From the NCBI GenBank assembly GCA_003241785.1, contig QFPW01000026.1, forward strand, positions 1 to 44,215: a DNA stretch of 44,215 nt, given 5' to 3'. The stretch comes from Rhodovulum sulfidophilum (GTDB lineage: Bacteria > Pseudomonadota > Alphaproteobacteria > Rhodobacterales > Rhodobacteraceae). Each line of letters starts with the position of its first letter. Within the stretch, counting starts at the first letter, position 1. Position numbers and translations under genes: made by a program. Shown here piece after piece: positions 1-7,737 of this stretch. The notes below the pieces were generated by a model, which was not told the origin of the DNA, did no database searches, and saw only the letters and a list, made by a program, of their open reading frames with translations.

Positions 1-70
1 ACCCGTCCGCCTTCACCCGAACCTTCACGTTGTAGTCGATCACCCGCTTGACGGGCACCAAGATCTTCAT
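1..70 (-). CDS. etfB: Electron transfer flavoprotein beta subunit (5' end only)
   Basis: The first 70 bases encode, reading leftward, the first 23 residues of a protein that begins MKILVPVKRVIDYNVKVR. This is the strongly conserved N-terminus of EtfB, the AMP-binding small subunit of the flavoprotein that takes electrons from acyl-CoA dehydrogenases and passes them to ETF:ubiquinone oxidoreductase. A good ribosome binding site (AGGGAG) lies 6 to 8 bases before the ATG. The rest lies outside the window. It follows the catabolic operon containing an acyl-CoA dehydrogenase in the same direction, so it probably supplies the electron acceptor for that enzyme. The short length limits certainty, but the motif is very characteristic. 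Confidence 0.85.
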   Translation of the reverse strand, partial: MKILVPVKRVIDYNVKVRVKADG

Positions 71-139
71 CGCATGCTCCCTTCGCGCCCGAGCCGGGCC
101 GTCGCCGGGGCGGCCCGGCACCACCGGGCCGCCCGATCC

Positions 140-982
140 TCACTGGTCGAGCGTCGCCGCCCAGTCGACGATCGCCGCGACGACCGCCTCGGGCTGTTCG
201 GGGATCAGCGCGTGGCTCGCGTTGTCGATCGTCGCGATCGTCACGCGGTCGCCGAACTCGTCCCTTATGTCATTCGCCGTCTCGCGCGGGCGGAACGGAT
301 CCTGGAGCGCCTGCAGGTCCAGCAGCGGGACCGCGCCGCCGGACCACCATTCCTCCTCCTTGGGATCGGCGATGATCGGCCGCTGGAATTCCGAGATCCG
401 CGCGTTCCAGCCCTCGAGCCAGACGGTCGGGTCGTTGCCCGGCGCGAAGAAGCCGATCCTGAGCGCCTCGAGGCGCTGCTCCTCCGGAAGCTCGAGGTTG
501 CCCGCGTTCCGCAGCGAGACCAGCAGCTCCTTGGGATAGTTCTTCGACGCGGCGGCCGCGATGACGACGCCGCGGACGAGCTCGGGATGGTCGACGGCGG
601 TCATCCGCGCGACCCAGTTGCCGATCGCATGGCCGACGACGATGGCGCGCCCGTCGCCGGCGTTCTCGATCGCGAGCGCGACGTCCCCGGCGAGGTCGTG
701 CAGAGTCACGCCCTCGATCGGCCCGGTGCTGGCCCCCGCGCCGCGCGGCTGCGGCCGCAACACGCGGTAACCGGCCTTGGCGAGCGATTCCGCCACCAGG
801 TCGTAATCCTCGGAATCGCGCCCCGAGGACGGCAGCAGGACCATGAGCGGCCCCGTTCCCTCGTCGATCACGTCGACCGTCACCGGGCCGCGCTCGATCG
901 TGTAGCGCTCACGGCCGGCCTCGGCCTCGGCGACGCCGGTCCAGGCCATGGCGAGCGCCATGGTCGCGAGAATGCTTCTCAT
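140..982 (-). CDS. Secreted alpha/beta-hydrolase-fold protein with Ala at the nucleophile position
   Basis: 280 residues. The start is chosen by a GGGAGG site upstream of the ATG and by a typical signal peptide (residues 1 to about 20, hydrophobic core, cleavage near AEA). The remainder has the alpha/beta-hydrolase order: a beta-3 strand with the oxyanion region (about 46-54), a nucleophile elbow at 117-122 and a C-terminal catalytic-type histidine at H257. The elbow reads GHAIGN, so the usual GxSxG serine is Ala119 (codon GCG at 626-628). Related proteins with GHA elbows exist to my knowledge, so this may be a natural non-serine branch and not a sequence error. It is last of the acyl-CoA operon before etfB. 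The periplasmic location suggests substrate handling before uptake. Hydrolytic activity should not be assumed. Confidence 0.8.
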   Translation of the reverse strand: MRSILATMALAMAWTGVAEAEAGRERYTIERGPVTVDVIDEGTGPLMVLLPSSGRDSEDYDLVAESLAKAGYRVLRPQPRGAGASTGPIEGVTLHDLAGDVALAIENAGDGRAIVVGHAIGNWVARMTAVDHPELVRGVVIAAAASKNYPKELLVSLRNAGNLELPEEQRLEALRIGFFAPGNDPTVWLEGWNARISEFQRPIIADPKEEEWWSGGAVPLLDLQALQDPFRPRETANDIRDEFGDRVTIATIDNASHALIPEQPEAVVAAIVDWAATLDQ

Positions 983-1029
983 CTTTTTCCTCCCGTGGTG
1001 ATTCTTGCCTCGGCCGCGGCGGCGGACCG

Positions 1030-1665
1030 TCAGTCCGGCCGCGGATCGTCGCGGAACCCGGTCGCGGCGACCGAGTCGCGCGCGGCGAAACCGGCGTGCC
1101 AGCGCGCGAGATCCGGCCGGCCGGCGCGCCAGTCTTGATCCGCGAAGCGGAAATCGTAGTAGCAGAGCGCCACGCCGATCGAGACATGGCCGGCGTCGAA
1201 GGGCCGCGCCGCGATCGCCGCGATCCGGCTCTCGAGATGATCGAGGCCGGCGACGAACTTCCGCCGGTGCGCGGCGAGCATCCGGTCGTGGCGCTGGTCC
1301 TCGGAGCGCAGGAAGAGCTCGATCAGAAGGTTGATCCCGATGTCGATCATGCCCGTCCCGAGCGCCTCGTCGCGGAGGGTCTCGAGCCGCGCCGCCGGAT
1401 CGGCCGGAAACAGCCTCGGGCCGGTCTTCCCGGTGAGATCGGCCCATTCGAGGATGACGCGGGAATCGTGGAGCACCGTCCCGTTGTCGAGCTCCAGCGT
1501 CGGGATCTTGCCGAGCGGGTTGACCGCGAGGAAATCGCCGGGCGGCACCACCGGATCGGCGTAGGTGCGCACGGTCTCGACCTCGCCGGCCAGCCCCTTC
1601 TCGCGCAGGGCGACCATGACCTTGCGGACATAGGGCGACCGCGGCGACCAGTGCAGAAGTGGCAT
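1030..1665 (-). CDS. Glutathione S-transferase family protein
   Basis: 211 residues, the usual GST length. The N-terminal thioredoxin-fold half (1 to about 80) begins MPLLHWSPRSPYVRKVM, with a Ser/Arg glutathione-activating motif (S7-P-R-S-P), a cis-Pro region NPLGKIPTLEL and the glutathione gamma-Glu binding HDSRVILEW. An all-helical C-terminal half follows. The start has a GGAAGGACGAG leader. It lies in the acyl-CoA operon between the acyl-CoA dehydrogenase and the secreted hydrolase-like gene. In such operons GSTs may act as maleylacetoacetate-type isomerases, thioether lyases or detoxifying transferases. The substrate cannot be deduced here. Confidence 0.85.
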   Translation of the reverse strand: MPLLHWSPRSPYVRKVMVALREKGLAGEVETVRTYADPVVPPGDFLAVNPLGKIPTLELDNGTVLHDSRVILEWADLTGKTGPRLFPADPAARLETLRDEALGTGMIDIGINLLIELFLRSEDQRHDRMLAAHRRKFVAGLDHLESRIAAIAARPFDAGHVSIGVALCYYDFRFADQDWRAGRPDLARWHAGFAARDSVAATGFRDDPRPD

Positions 1666-1694
1666 CTCTCGTCCTTCCTCGTCGCGGCGGGGCC

Positions 1695-2849
1695 CTAGCG
1701 CCACGCCGCGGTTCCGGTGATATCGCGTCCGTGGATGAGCGCCAGGATGCCCTGCGTCCCGTCCGGCACCTGGAAGACGCGCGCGTCCTGCCAGAGCTGG
1801 GCGAGCCCGAGCTCCTCGGTGATCCCCATCCCGCCGCAGATCTGCATCGCGCGGTCGATCACCCGGGTCGCGGCGTCGGTCGCGAGGCGCTTGGCCATCG
1901 CCGAGAGCCCGTTCGACCGCGCGCCGGCGTCGAGCTGGCCGAGCGCGTAGAGGCAGGTCAGCCGCGCGCTCACCATCGCGGCCTCCATGTCCGAGAGGTC
2001 CTGCTGGACGAGCTGCTTTCCGGCGATCACGCCGCCGAACTGCCGGCGCTGGCTCGCGTGCTCGCGCGCGACCTCGTAGGCGCGGCGGGCGATGGCGAGG
2101 GTCATGAGGCCGATCAGCGGCCGGTTGGCGTTCCAGACGATGGTCATGAACTTGCCCGCGTCGCCCGCCTCGCCGATCAGGTTCTCGACCGGCACCTCGG
2201 TCCGTTCGAAGGTCACCTCGCAGAGATGGCCCTGCCTGAGCCCACAGAGCGCGGTCTCGCGCAGCCCGACGGTCGATTTCGCGAGATCGACCAGCACGCG
2301 GCGGGGCATCGGCCGGCCGGCCGCGTCCTTGCCCGCCGAGCAGGAGACCACCATGCAGTCGCAGATCGAGGCGTTGGTGATCCACATCTTGGTGCCGGTG
2401 ATGAAGGCGCGGTCGCCCTCGATCTCGAGCCGGGTCGAGATCGCGTTCGAATCCGAGCCCGCGTTGGGCTCGGAATTGGCGGTGCAGACGATCCGGCGGC
2501 CGGCGATGAACTCGGCCAGGTATTCCGCCTTCAGCGCCTCCGAGGCCCCGGCCTCGAACCGCACGGTCGATCCGTCGTGCGACAGGAGCGAGAGCGCGAT
2601 CACCGGCGGCAGCTGCTCCATGATCAGCCCGTAATCGAGCATCGAGAGGCCCGAGCCGCCGGCGGGCTCGGCGAGGCGCGCGGCGGTGACGCCGAATTCC
2701 GCGAGATGCGCGTAGATCCGCAGCATCACCGGCTTCGACAGCGGCTGGTCCGCCGGTTCGGCCAGCAGGATCGGCGTCAGGACCTCGTCGGACATGCGCC
2801 GCGCCGCCTCCGCGAGCATGGCCTGATCCTCGGTCAGTTCGAAATGCAT
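1695..2849 (-). CDS. Acyl-CoA dehydrogenase with Asp at the catalytic-base position
   Basis: 384 residues, full length for the family. It has the N-terminal helical domain (1 to about 115), the beta-domain with the FAD/substrate motif TANSEPNAGSD (about 133-143) and the WITNAS segment, and a C-terminal helical domain. The C-terminal signature CGGMGITEELGLAQ is present. The catalytic base, normally Glu in the (Y)EGT motif of medium-chain enzymes, is Asp363 here (VPDGTQGI). Asp at this site is known from unusual dehydrogenases, including those acting on cyclic acyl-CoAs. It oxidises an acyl-CoA to the 2-enoyl-CoA and should pass electrons to ETF, whose beta subunit is encoded at the left edge. 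It follows the enoyl-CoA hydratase gene in one operon. Confidence 0.9.
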   Translation of the reverse strand: MHFELTEDQAMLAEAARRMSDEVLTPILLAEPADQPLSKPVMLRIYAHLAEFGVTAARLAEPAGGSGLSMLDYGLIMEQLPPVIALSLLSHDGSTVRFEAGASEALKAEYLAEFIAGRRIVCTANSEPNAGSDSNAISTRLEIEGDRAFITGTKMWITNASICDCMVVSCSAGKDAAGRPMPRRVLVDLAKSTVGLRETALCGLRQGHLCEVTFERTEVPVENLIGEAGDAGKFMTIVWNANRPLIGLMTLAIARRAYEVAREHASQRRQFGGVIAGKQLVQQDLSDMEAAMVSARLTCLYALGQLDAGARSNGLSAMAKRLATDAATRVIDRAMQICGGMGITEELGLAQLWQDARVFQVPDGTQGILALIHGRDITGTAAWR

Positions 2850-2874
2850 CGGGTTCCCCCTGTTTGGGCGCGGC

Positions 2875-3678
2875 TCAGTCGCCGGAATAGACGGGCTTGC
2901 GCTTCTCGCCGAAGGCGCGGCGGCCCTCGATCCGGTCGGCGCTGTCGCGCAGCAGCCCCCAGGCGAGGTTCGATTGCGCGATGAAATCGGCGGGCGCGAG
3001 ATGCGCGGTCTCGCAGGCGAGCTTCTTGACCATCTGCGTCGCGAGCGGGCCGTTGGCGGCGATCACCCGCGCGAGGTCGAGCGCGGTCTCGCGCAGCGCC
3101 TCCGGGGCGACCACGTCGCTGACGAGGCCGATCGCCAGCGCCTCGGCCGCGCCGATCCGAGCGCCGGTGAGCGCCAGCTTCATCGCATGCGCGGCCGGCA
3201 CGGCGCGCAGGAGCAGCTGCACGCCCCCGACCGCCGGGACGCTCGCGACCTTGACCTCGGGCAGCGCGAAGGAGGCGGTCTCGGAGGCGATCCGGAGGTC
3301 GCATTGCAGCGCGAGCTCGAGCCCGCCGCCGAGGCAATAGCCGTTCACCGCCGCGATGACGGGCTTCCAGATCCGCAGGTCCGAGAGGTCGAGCAGGCGG
3401 GTATAGCCGCCGTCGCGCGCCTCGGCCTCGGCGCCGATGAGCGCGTTCCGCGCGAAGGAGCGTTCCGGCGGGAAGGTCTTCTTGAGGTTCGCCCCGGCGC
3501 AGAAGGCCTTCTCCCCCGCCCCGGTCAGGACGACGCAGCGGATCGCCGGATCGTCCTGCGCCTCGCGCAGCCGGGCGCGGAGCGCGAGGAGCCCGTCCGG
3601 GGTCAGCGCGTTCATCGCCGCCGGATCGTCGAGTTCCATCAGGGCCACGGGCCCTTCGATCGTGACGTTCACGCTCAT
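2875..3678 (-). CDS. Enoyl-CoA hydratase/isomerase family protein
   Basis: 267 residues, standard crotonase length. Visible features are the oxyanion/CoA motif FCAGAN (59-64), LGGGLEL (116-122) with Glu121 in the position of the first catalytic Glu, and ALPEVKVASVPAVGG with Glu141 as the second. Both acids needed for syn-hydration are present, so hydratase activity is likely. The ATG overlaps the stop of the preceding DUF1330 gene by four bases (ATGA), indicating translational coupling. It would hydrate the product of the neighbouring acyl-CoA dehydrogenase. Confidence 0.9.
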   Translation of the reverse strand: MSVNVTIEGPVALMELDDPAAMNALTPDGLLALRARLREAQDDPAIRCVVLTGAGEKAFCAGANLKKTFPPERSFARNALIGAEAEARDGGYTRLLDLSDLRIWKPVIAAVNGYCLGGGLELALQCDLRIASETASFALPEVKVASVPAVGGVQLLLRAVPAAHAMKLALTGARIGAAEALAIGLVSDVVAPEALRETALDLARVIAANGPLATQMVKKLACETAHLAPADFIAQSNLAWGLLRDSADRIEGRRAFGEKRKPVYSGD

Positions 3679-3974
3679 ATCGTGTCCTCCCCGGGCACGG
3701 CCCAGACGTCGAGAATGCCGAGGCCCTCGCGCAGCGGCCGGATGCGGCGGGCGTAGTCCTCGGAGGTCCAGAAGGCGCGGATCGCCTCCATCGAGGGAAA
3801 GCGGAAGACCGTGGCCCGGTCCTTGAGGAACGCGCCCTCGAGCACTTCGGGCGTCGCGCGGCGCACGACATAGACGCCGCCATGCGCCGCGACGCAGTCG
3901 GCGACCCGCGACTGGTAGGGCTCCCAGCCCTCGGTCGACAGCGCCTTGGTGAGAACGATCATATAGGCTGACAT
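3675..3974 (-). CDS. DUF1330 family protein
   Basis: 99 residues with a ferredoxin-like alpha+beta pattern: MSAYMIVLTKAL, then Y20, HGGVYVVRR, the VFRFPSMEAIRAFW segment and SEDYARRIRPLRE. This matches the DUF1330 dimeric alpha-beta-barrel family. The biochemical role is unknown. Relatives often sit in acyl-CoA or aromatic degradation operons, and some alpha-beta-barrel proteins act as isomerases or lyases. It lies ten bases after the SDR gene and overlaps the enoyl-CoA hydratase by four bases, so it belongs to the same transcript. Confidence 0.8.
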   Translation of the reverse strand: MSAYMIVLTKALSTEGWEPYQSRVADCVAAHGGVYVVRRATPEVLEGAFLKDRATVFRFPSMEAIRAFWTSEDYARRIRPLREGLGILDVWAVPGEDTI

Positions 3975-3984
3975 CGGCGCCCTC

Positions 3985-4731
3985 TCACACGCTCGGGCTC
4001 GACAGCGACCGGCCGCCGCAGACGTAGAGGAGCTGGCCCGTCACGTAGGAATTCTCCGGCGCGGCGAAGAACAGCACCGCGCGGGCGATGTCGTCCGGCA
4101 GGCCGATCCGCTCGACGGGAACCGTCTTCTTCAACCGGTCGCGCACCTCGTCGGAGTAGCTCAGGAGGAGCGGCGTCTCGACGATGCCGGGCGCGATCGC
4201 GTTGGCGGTGATCCCCTTCTTCGCGAGCTCCAGCGCGAGGGTGCGGGTGAAGCTCACCACGCCGCCCTTCGAGGCGGAATAGTTCGCCTGGCCGAAGCCG
4301 CCGAGCCAGGCGCGCGACGAGATGTTGACGATGCGCCCGTGGCCCGCCTCGATCATGCCAGGGACGACCGCCTTGCAGCAGAGGAACTGCGACTTGAGGT
4401 TGACGTCGAGGACAACGTCCCAGTCCTCCTCGGTCAGGTTCACGAGCCGCTTGTCGCGCGAGAGCCCCGCGTTGTTCACGAGCACCTGCGCGCCGCCCCA
4501 GCGGGTGGCGACCTCGGCCGCCGCCTCGGCGATCTCATCGGACCGGGTGACGTCCACCGCGAGCGGCAGGATCCGCCCGGCGTCGGGACCGAGCGCCTCC
4601 GGCAGCGCCGCGAGCGCGGCGGGATCGCGGTCCCAGACCGCGACGCGGTAGCCCGCGTCGAGCAGGGCGCGGGTGATCCCGAGCCCGATGCCCTGCGCGC
4701 CGCCGGTGACGATGGCTGCTCTTTCCGTCAT
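3985..4731 (-). CDS. SDR-family 3-hydroxyacyl-CoA dehydrogenase/3-oxoacyl reductase-like
   Basis: 248 residues, a classical short-chain dehydrogenase. It has the nucleotide-binding TGGAQGIG (9-16), NNAG (86-89) and the tetrad Asn111, Ser138, Tyr151, Lys155 (YSASK), with the PG motif at 181-182. Asp34 and Arg35 after beta-2 (VWDRD) suggest an NAD preference, as an inference. Within this operon it most likely oxidises the 3-hydroxyacyl-CoA made by the hydratase to the 3-oxoacyl-CoA used by the thiolases. An FabG-like reductase role is the alternative. The start follows a GGAGGCGGGG leader, ten bases after the thiolase stop. Confidence 0.88.
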   Translation of the reverse strand: MTERAAIVTGGAQGIGLGITRALLDAGYRVAVWDRDPAALAALPEALGPDAGRILPLAVDVTRSDEIAEAAAEVATRWGGAQVLVNNAGLSRDKRLVNLTEEDWDVVLDVNLKSQFLCCKAVVPGMIEAGHGRIVNISSRAWLGGFGQANYSASKGGVVSFTRTLALELAKKGITANAIAPGIVETPLLLSYSDEVRDRLKKTVPVERIGLPDDIARAVLFFAAPENSYVTGQLLYVCGGRSLSSPSV

Positions 4732-4741
4732 CCCCGCCTCC

Positions 4742-5917
4742 TCAGATCGACAGGATCGTGACCGCCGCGATGGCGGAATCGCCGGCGAGCTGGCCGCCGT
4801 TGTTCTCCGCGAGCGCGACCTTCGCCCCTTCGCGCTGGCGCGCCCCGGCGGCGCCGCGCAGATGCTGGGTGAGCTCGATGATCTGCGCGGCGCCCGTCGC
4901 GCCGATCGGATGGCCGCGCGACAGGAGGCCGCCGCTCGGGTTGACCGGGATCCGTCCGCCGACCGCCGTGGCGCCGGAACGGATGAGCTCGATCGCCCCG
5001 CCCCCGGCCGCGCAGAGGCCGAGGTTCTCGTAATGGATGAGCTCGGCGGGCGCCGAGGCGTCGTGGAGCTCGACGACGTGCAGGTCCTCGGGGCCGATCC
5101 CCGAGATTTCATAGGCCTTGCGGGAGGCGGTGACGGCGACCGGCTCGGTCGCGCCATGGGCCTTGGCGCTGACCACGGCCGAGGCGCGCACCCGGACCAT
5201 CGGCGCGCCGAGACGGCGGGCCATCTCCTCGGAGGTAAGCAGGATCGCCGCCGCGCCGTCGCCGATCGAGGAGCACATGAAGAGCGTCAGCGGGTCGGAG
5301 ATCATCCGGCTGCCCATCACCTCCTCGAGGCTGGTCTCGGCGCGGAACTGCGCCTCGGCGTTCAGGTGACCGGCGTGCCGGCTCTTGACCACGACCCGGG
5401 CGAAATCCTCGGCCGTGGCGCCGGAGGCGGCCATCCACTTGCGCGCCTTGGCCGCGTAGAGATCCATGAAGATCGACCCCGATCCCGCGCGATAGCCCTC
5501 GGGCAGCGGTTCCTCGAGATCGACGGCGCGGGTGAAGGCGCCGAAGGAGACGGCCTTGTCCTCGTGGGTCAGCTTCTCGGAGCCCACCACCAGGACGCAA
5601 TCGGCCTGGCCGCTCGCGACCATCAGCCAGCCGAGGTGGAAGCCCGTGGAGGAGGAAGCGCAGGCGTTCTCGACGTTGAACATCGGCTTGCCGTCGAGCC
5701 CGGTGTTGCGCAGCGAGGCCTCGCCCCGGATCATCTCCTGCCCGGTCACGACACCGGCCGCCGCGTTGGCGAAGATCACCTGATCGACCTCGGCGGCGGT
5801 GATGCCCGCGTCCGCGAAGGCGGCGGCCACCGCCTCCTCCGACAGCGACTTCAGGTTGCGGTCCATGAACTTGCCGAACCGGGTCATGCCGATCCCGGCG
5901 ACGATGACATCCTTCAT
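4742..5917 (-). CDS. SCP2-type thiolase (acetyl-CoA acetyltransferase-like)
   Basis: 391 residues. The N-terminal half holds the nucleophile Cys86 in NACASSS. The C-terminal half has HDASAPAELI in place of the usual NEAFA, plus GHPIGATG with His336. The C-terminal CxG motif of classical thiolases is replaced by ENNGGQ, as in the SCP-x/SCP2 subgroup. Such enzymes cleave branched or bulky 3-oxoacyl-CoAs (sterol side chains, methyl-branched acids). The start overlaps the end of the thioesterase gene by four bases. It is one of two thiolases in the operon, which suggests two thiolytic steps or two chain classes. Confidence 0.88.
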   Translation of the reverse strand: MKDVIVAGIGMTRFGKFMDRNLKSLSEEAVAAAFADAGITAAEVDQVIFANAAAGVVTGQEMIRGEASLRNTGLDGKPMFNVENACASSSTGFHLGWLMVASGQADCVLVVGSEKLTHEDKAVSFGAFTRAVDLEEPLPEGYRAGSGSIFMDLYAAKARKWMAASGATAEDFARVVVKSRHAGHLNAEAQFRAETSLEEVMGSRMISDPLTLFMCSSIGDGAAAILLTSEEMARRLGAPMVRVRASAVVSAKAHGATEPVAVTASRKAYEISGIGPEDLHVVELHDASAPAELIHYENLGLCAAGGGAIELIRSGATAVGGRIPVNPSGGLLSRGHPIGATGAAQIIELTQHLRGAAGARQREGAKVALAENNGGQLAGDSAIAAVTILSI

Positions 5918-6369
5918 TCCGTTCTACTCCTGTCTTCGGGACCGGCCTCGGCCAGCCGCTTGAATGTTCCGTTCGCGGTCGCGATCACCGTTCCCTCGCC
6001 ATCGACCACCTCGCCCGAGGTGAAGACGATCCGCCGGCCGCCCCCGACCACCCTGCCCCGCGCCGTCAGCCGCGGATCGGCGGCGCGGCCGACGAAGTTC
6101 ACCGCCAGCGACAGCGTCAGGACGGTGACGATCGGCCGCTCCGCGCCGTCGAAGCGCGCCGCGAAGCCGCAGGCGGCGTCGAGCAGGGTCGCGAGCACGC
6201 CCCCGTGGACGCCGCCCTCCGCGTTCGAATGCGCGGGCCCGGCCGCGAGGGCCAGCGTCGCGCCGCGCGCGTCGAGCGCGATGAGCCTCATCCCGAGCGC
6301 GTTCAGATGCCCGCTCGACGCGATGATTCCGTCGAGCGCCCGGGGATGGAGACGCGGCCGGGGTGTCAT
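5914..6369 (-). CDS. PaaI-type hotdog-fold acyl-CoA thioesterase
   Basis: 151 residues with a single hotdog domain. The segment HSNAEGGVHGGVLATLLDAA (about 47-66) carries the HGG motif and Asp64, typical of PaaI/YbgC-like thioesterases of the 4HBT family. It would release CoA from stalled acyl-CoAs and so recycle the CoA pool, as PaaI does in phenylacetate catabolism. The ATG shares a base with the upstream thiolase stop (TGATG), and its own end overlaps the next gene by four bases, so it is tightly coupled in the operon. The start at 6369 is preferred over an upstream in-frame ATG inside the thiolase gene. Confidence 0.85.
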   Translation of the reverse strand: MTPRPRLHPRALDGIIASSGHLNALGMRLIALDARGATLALAAGPAHSNAEGGVHGGVLATLLDAACGFAARFDGAERPIVTVLTLSLAVNFVGRAADPRLTARGRVVGGGRRIVFTSGEVVDGEGTVIATANGTFKRLAEAGPEDRSRTE

Positions 6370-7565
6370 CACAGGCGCTCGAAGACCGCGGCCATGCCCA
6401 TCCCGCCCCCGATGCACATCGTCTCGAGCCCGTAGCGGACCTCCCGGCGCCGCATCTCGTGCAGGAGCGTCGTGAGGATCCGGACGCCGGTCGCGCCGAT
6501 CGGATGCCCGAGCGAGATCCCGGAGCCGTTCACGTTCACCCGGTCGAGGTCATCGACCCCCAGCCCCTTCAGCGCCGCGAGCGCCTGCGTGGCGAAGGCC
6601 TCGTTGAGCTCGATGAGGTCGATCGCGTCGAGCCCCAGGCCGAGCCGGTCCAGAACCTTGCGCGTGGCGGGCACGGGGCCGATGCCCATGCGCGCCGGAT
6701 CGACCCCCGCGACCGCCCAGCCGACGAGGCGCGCCATCGCGTCGAGCCCGTGGCGCGCGGCGAAGTCGGGCGAGACCACGAGGCAGCCCGCCGCGGCGTC
6801 GTTCTGCTGGCTCGAATTGCCGGCGGTGGTGACGCCGCCCGGGCGCAGCGTCCGGAGCTTCGCGAGGCCTTCCGGCGTCGTCTCGGCGCGGATGCCCTCG
6901 TCGCGCGTGACAAGCGTCGTCTCGCCCTTGCGGCCCGGCACGGTGACCGGCATCACCTCCTCGGCGAACCGCCCCTCCCGCCAGGCCGCGTCGGCCCGCG
7001 CGTGGCTGCGCGCGGCGAAGGCGTCGGCGGTGGCGCGGTCGATCTCGTATTCGCGGGCCAGCGTGTCGGCGGTCTCGGGCATGCCCGAGATGACGCCGAA
7101 CCGCGCCTCGGGCTGCGATCGGACGCGGCCGCGGTCGAGCCGGTCGTGCAGCGTCACGCTGCCGAGCCGGTTCCCCCAGCGCATGTCGGTCGTGTAGAAT
7201 TCGATGTTGCTCATGCTCTCGACGCCGACCACGAGCACGGCCTCGGCCTGGCCGGTCTGGACCATCATCGCCGCGTTGACGATCGCCTGGAGGCCCGAGC
7301 CGCAGCGCCGGTCGAGCGTGTAGCCCGGCACCTCGATCGGCAGCCCGGCCGCGAGCGCGCCGTAGCGCCCGAGGCAGGGCGCCTCGCTCGAGGCGTAGGA
7401 CTGCGAGACGATCACATCCCCGATCAGCTCGGCTGGCACCGCGCTGCGGCGCAGGATCTCCGCGACCACCGCGACCATCAGCTGATCGGCGGTCAGCGGC
7501 TTCAGCCCGCCGCCGAACTTTCCGATCGGCGTGCGCACCGGCGAGACGACAAGGGCGTCCTTCAT
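6369..7565 (-). CDS. Acetyl-CoA acyltransferase (thiolase, PcaF/FadA-like)
   Basis: 398 residues of a classical thiolase. It has acyl-accepting Cys88 (LDRRCGSG), NEAFA, GHPIGATG with His354, and the second active-site Cys384 in CIGGGMGMA. It catalyses CoA-dependent cleavage of a 3-oxoacyl-CoA to acetyl-CoA plus a shortened acyl-CoA, which could be a 3-oxoadipyl-CoA-type substrate given the CoA-transferase operon next door. It is the first gene of the leftward operon. A three-half-site operator lies 47 bases upstream of its ATG, shared in design with the CoA-transferase promoter, so both are probably controlled by the IclR regulator at 12177. Confidence 0.92.
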   Translation of the reverse strand: MKDALVVSPVRTPIGKFGGGLKPLTADQLMVAVVAEILRRSAVPAELIGDVIVSQSYASSEAPCLGRYGALAAGLPIEVPGYTLDRRCGSGLQAIVNAAMMVQTGQAEAVLVVGVESMSNIEFYTTDMRWGNRLGSVTLHDRLDRGRVRSQPEARFGVISGMPETADTLAREYEIDRATADAFAARSHARADAAWREGRFAEEVMPVTVPGRKGETTLVTRDEGIRAETTPEGLAKLRTLRPGGVTTAGNSSQQNDAAAGCLVVSPDFAARHGLDAMARLVGWAVAGVDPARMGIGPVPATRKVLDRLGLGLDAIDLIELNEAFATQALAALKGLGVDDLDRVNVNGSGISLGHPIGATGVRILTTLLHEMRRREVRYGLETMCIGGGMGMAAVFERL

Positions 7566-7612
7566 TGACCGAGGTCCTCTTCTGCGCCGAACCTGCCTGA
7601 GGCTTGGCTATT

Positions 7613-7638
7613 GTCCGTTAAATGGACTTTTGTCCATT
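7613..7638. promoter_or_regulatory. IclR-type three-half-site operator, copy 1 (thiolase operon)
   Basis: The palindrome GTCCGTTAAATGGAC (7613-7627) is followed after four bases by a third half-site GTCCATT (7632-7638). The same 15-4-7 layout occurs at 12038-12063 and, on the other strand, at 13046-13071. The palindrome is nearer the thiolase start and the lone half-site is distal. On the minus strand TGGACA (7637-7632) could serve as a -35 element, with a CAATAG -10-like hexamer 17 bases on. PcaU and PobR of the IclR family are known to bind a palindrome plus a directly repeated third half-site. Confidence 0.75.
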
Positions 7639-7737
7639 TTTTGAGTGGCGCGCCGCGATCCGTCGACGGGTCATCGGCGGAGGTTATTCGCGGCGCGCCT
7701 GTCCGAGCCCGAGGCGATCCCGCCGCCCCGGCCGAGG

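Noticed and set aside
74..1138. Long plus-strand open frames over the leftward operon and similar long opposite-strand frames elsewhere (for example opposite acnB)
   Set aside because: They are Arg/Gly/Ala-rich translations of the non-coding strand of clear genes, without recognisable motifs or ribosome binding sites, as expected in very GC-rich DNA.
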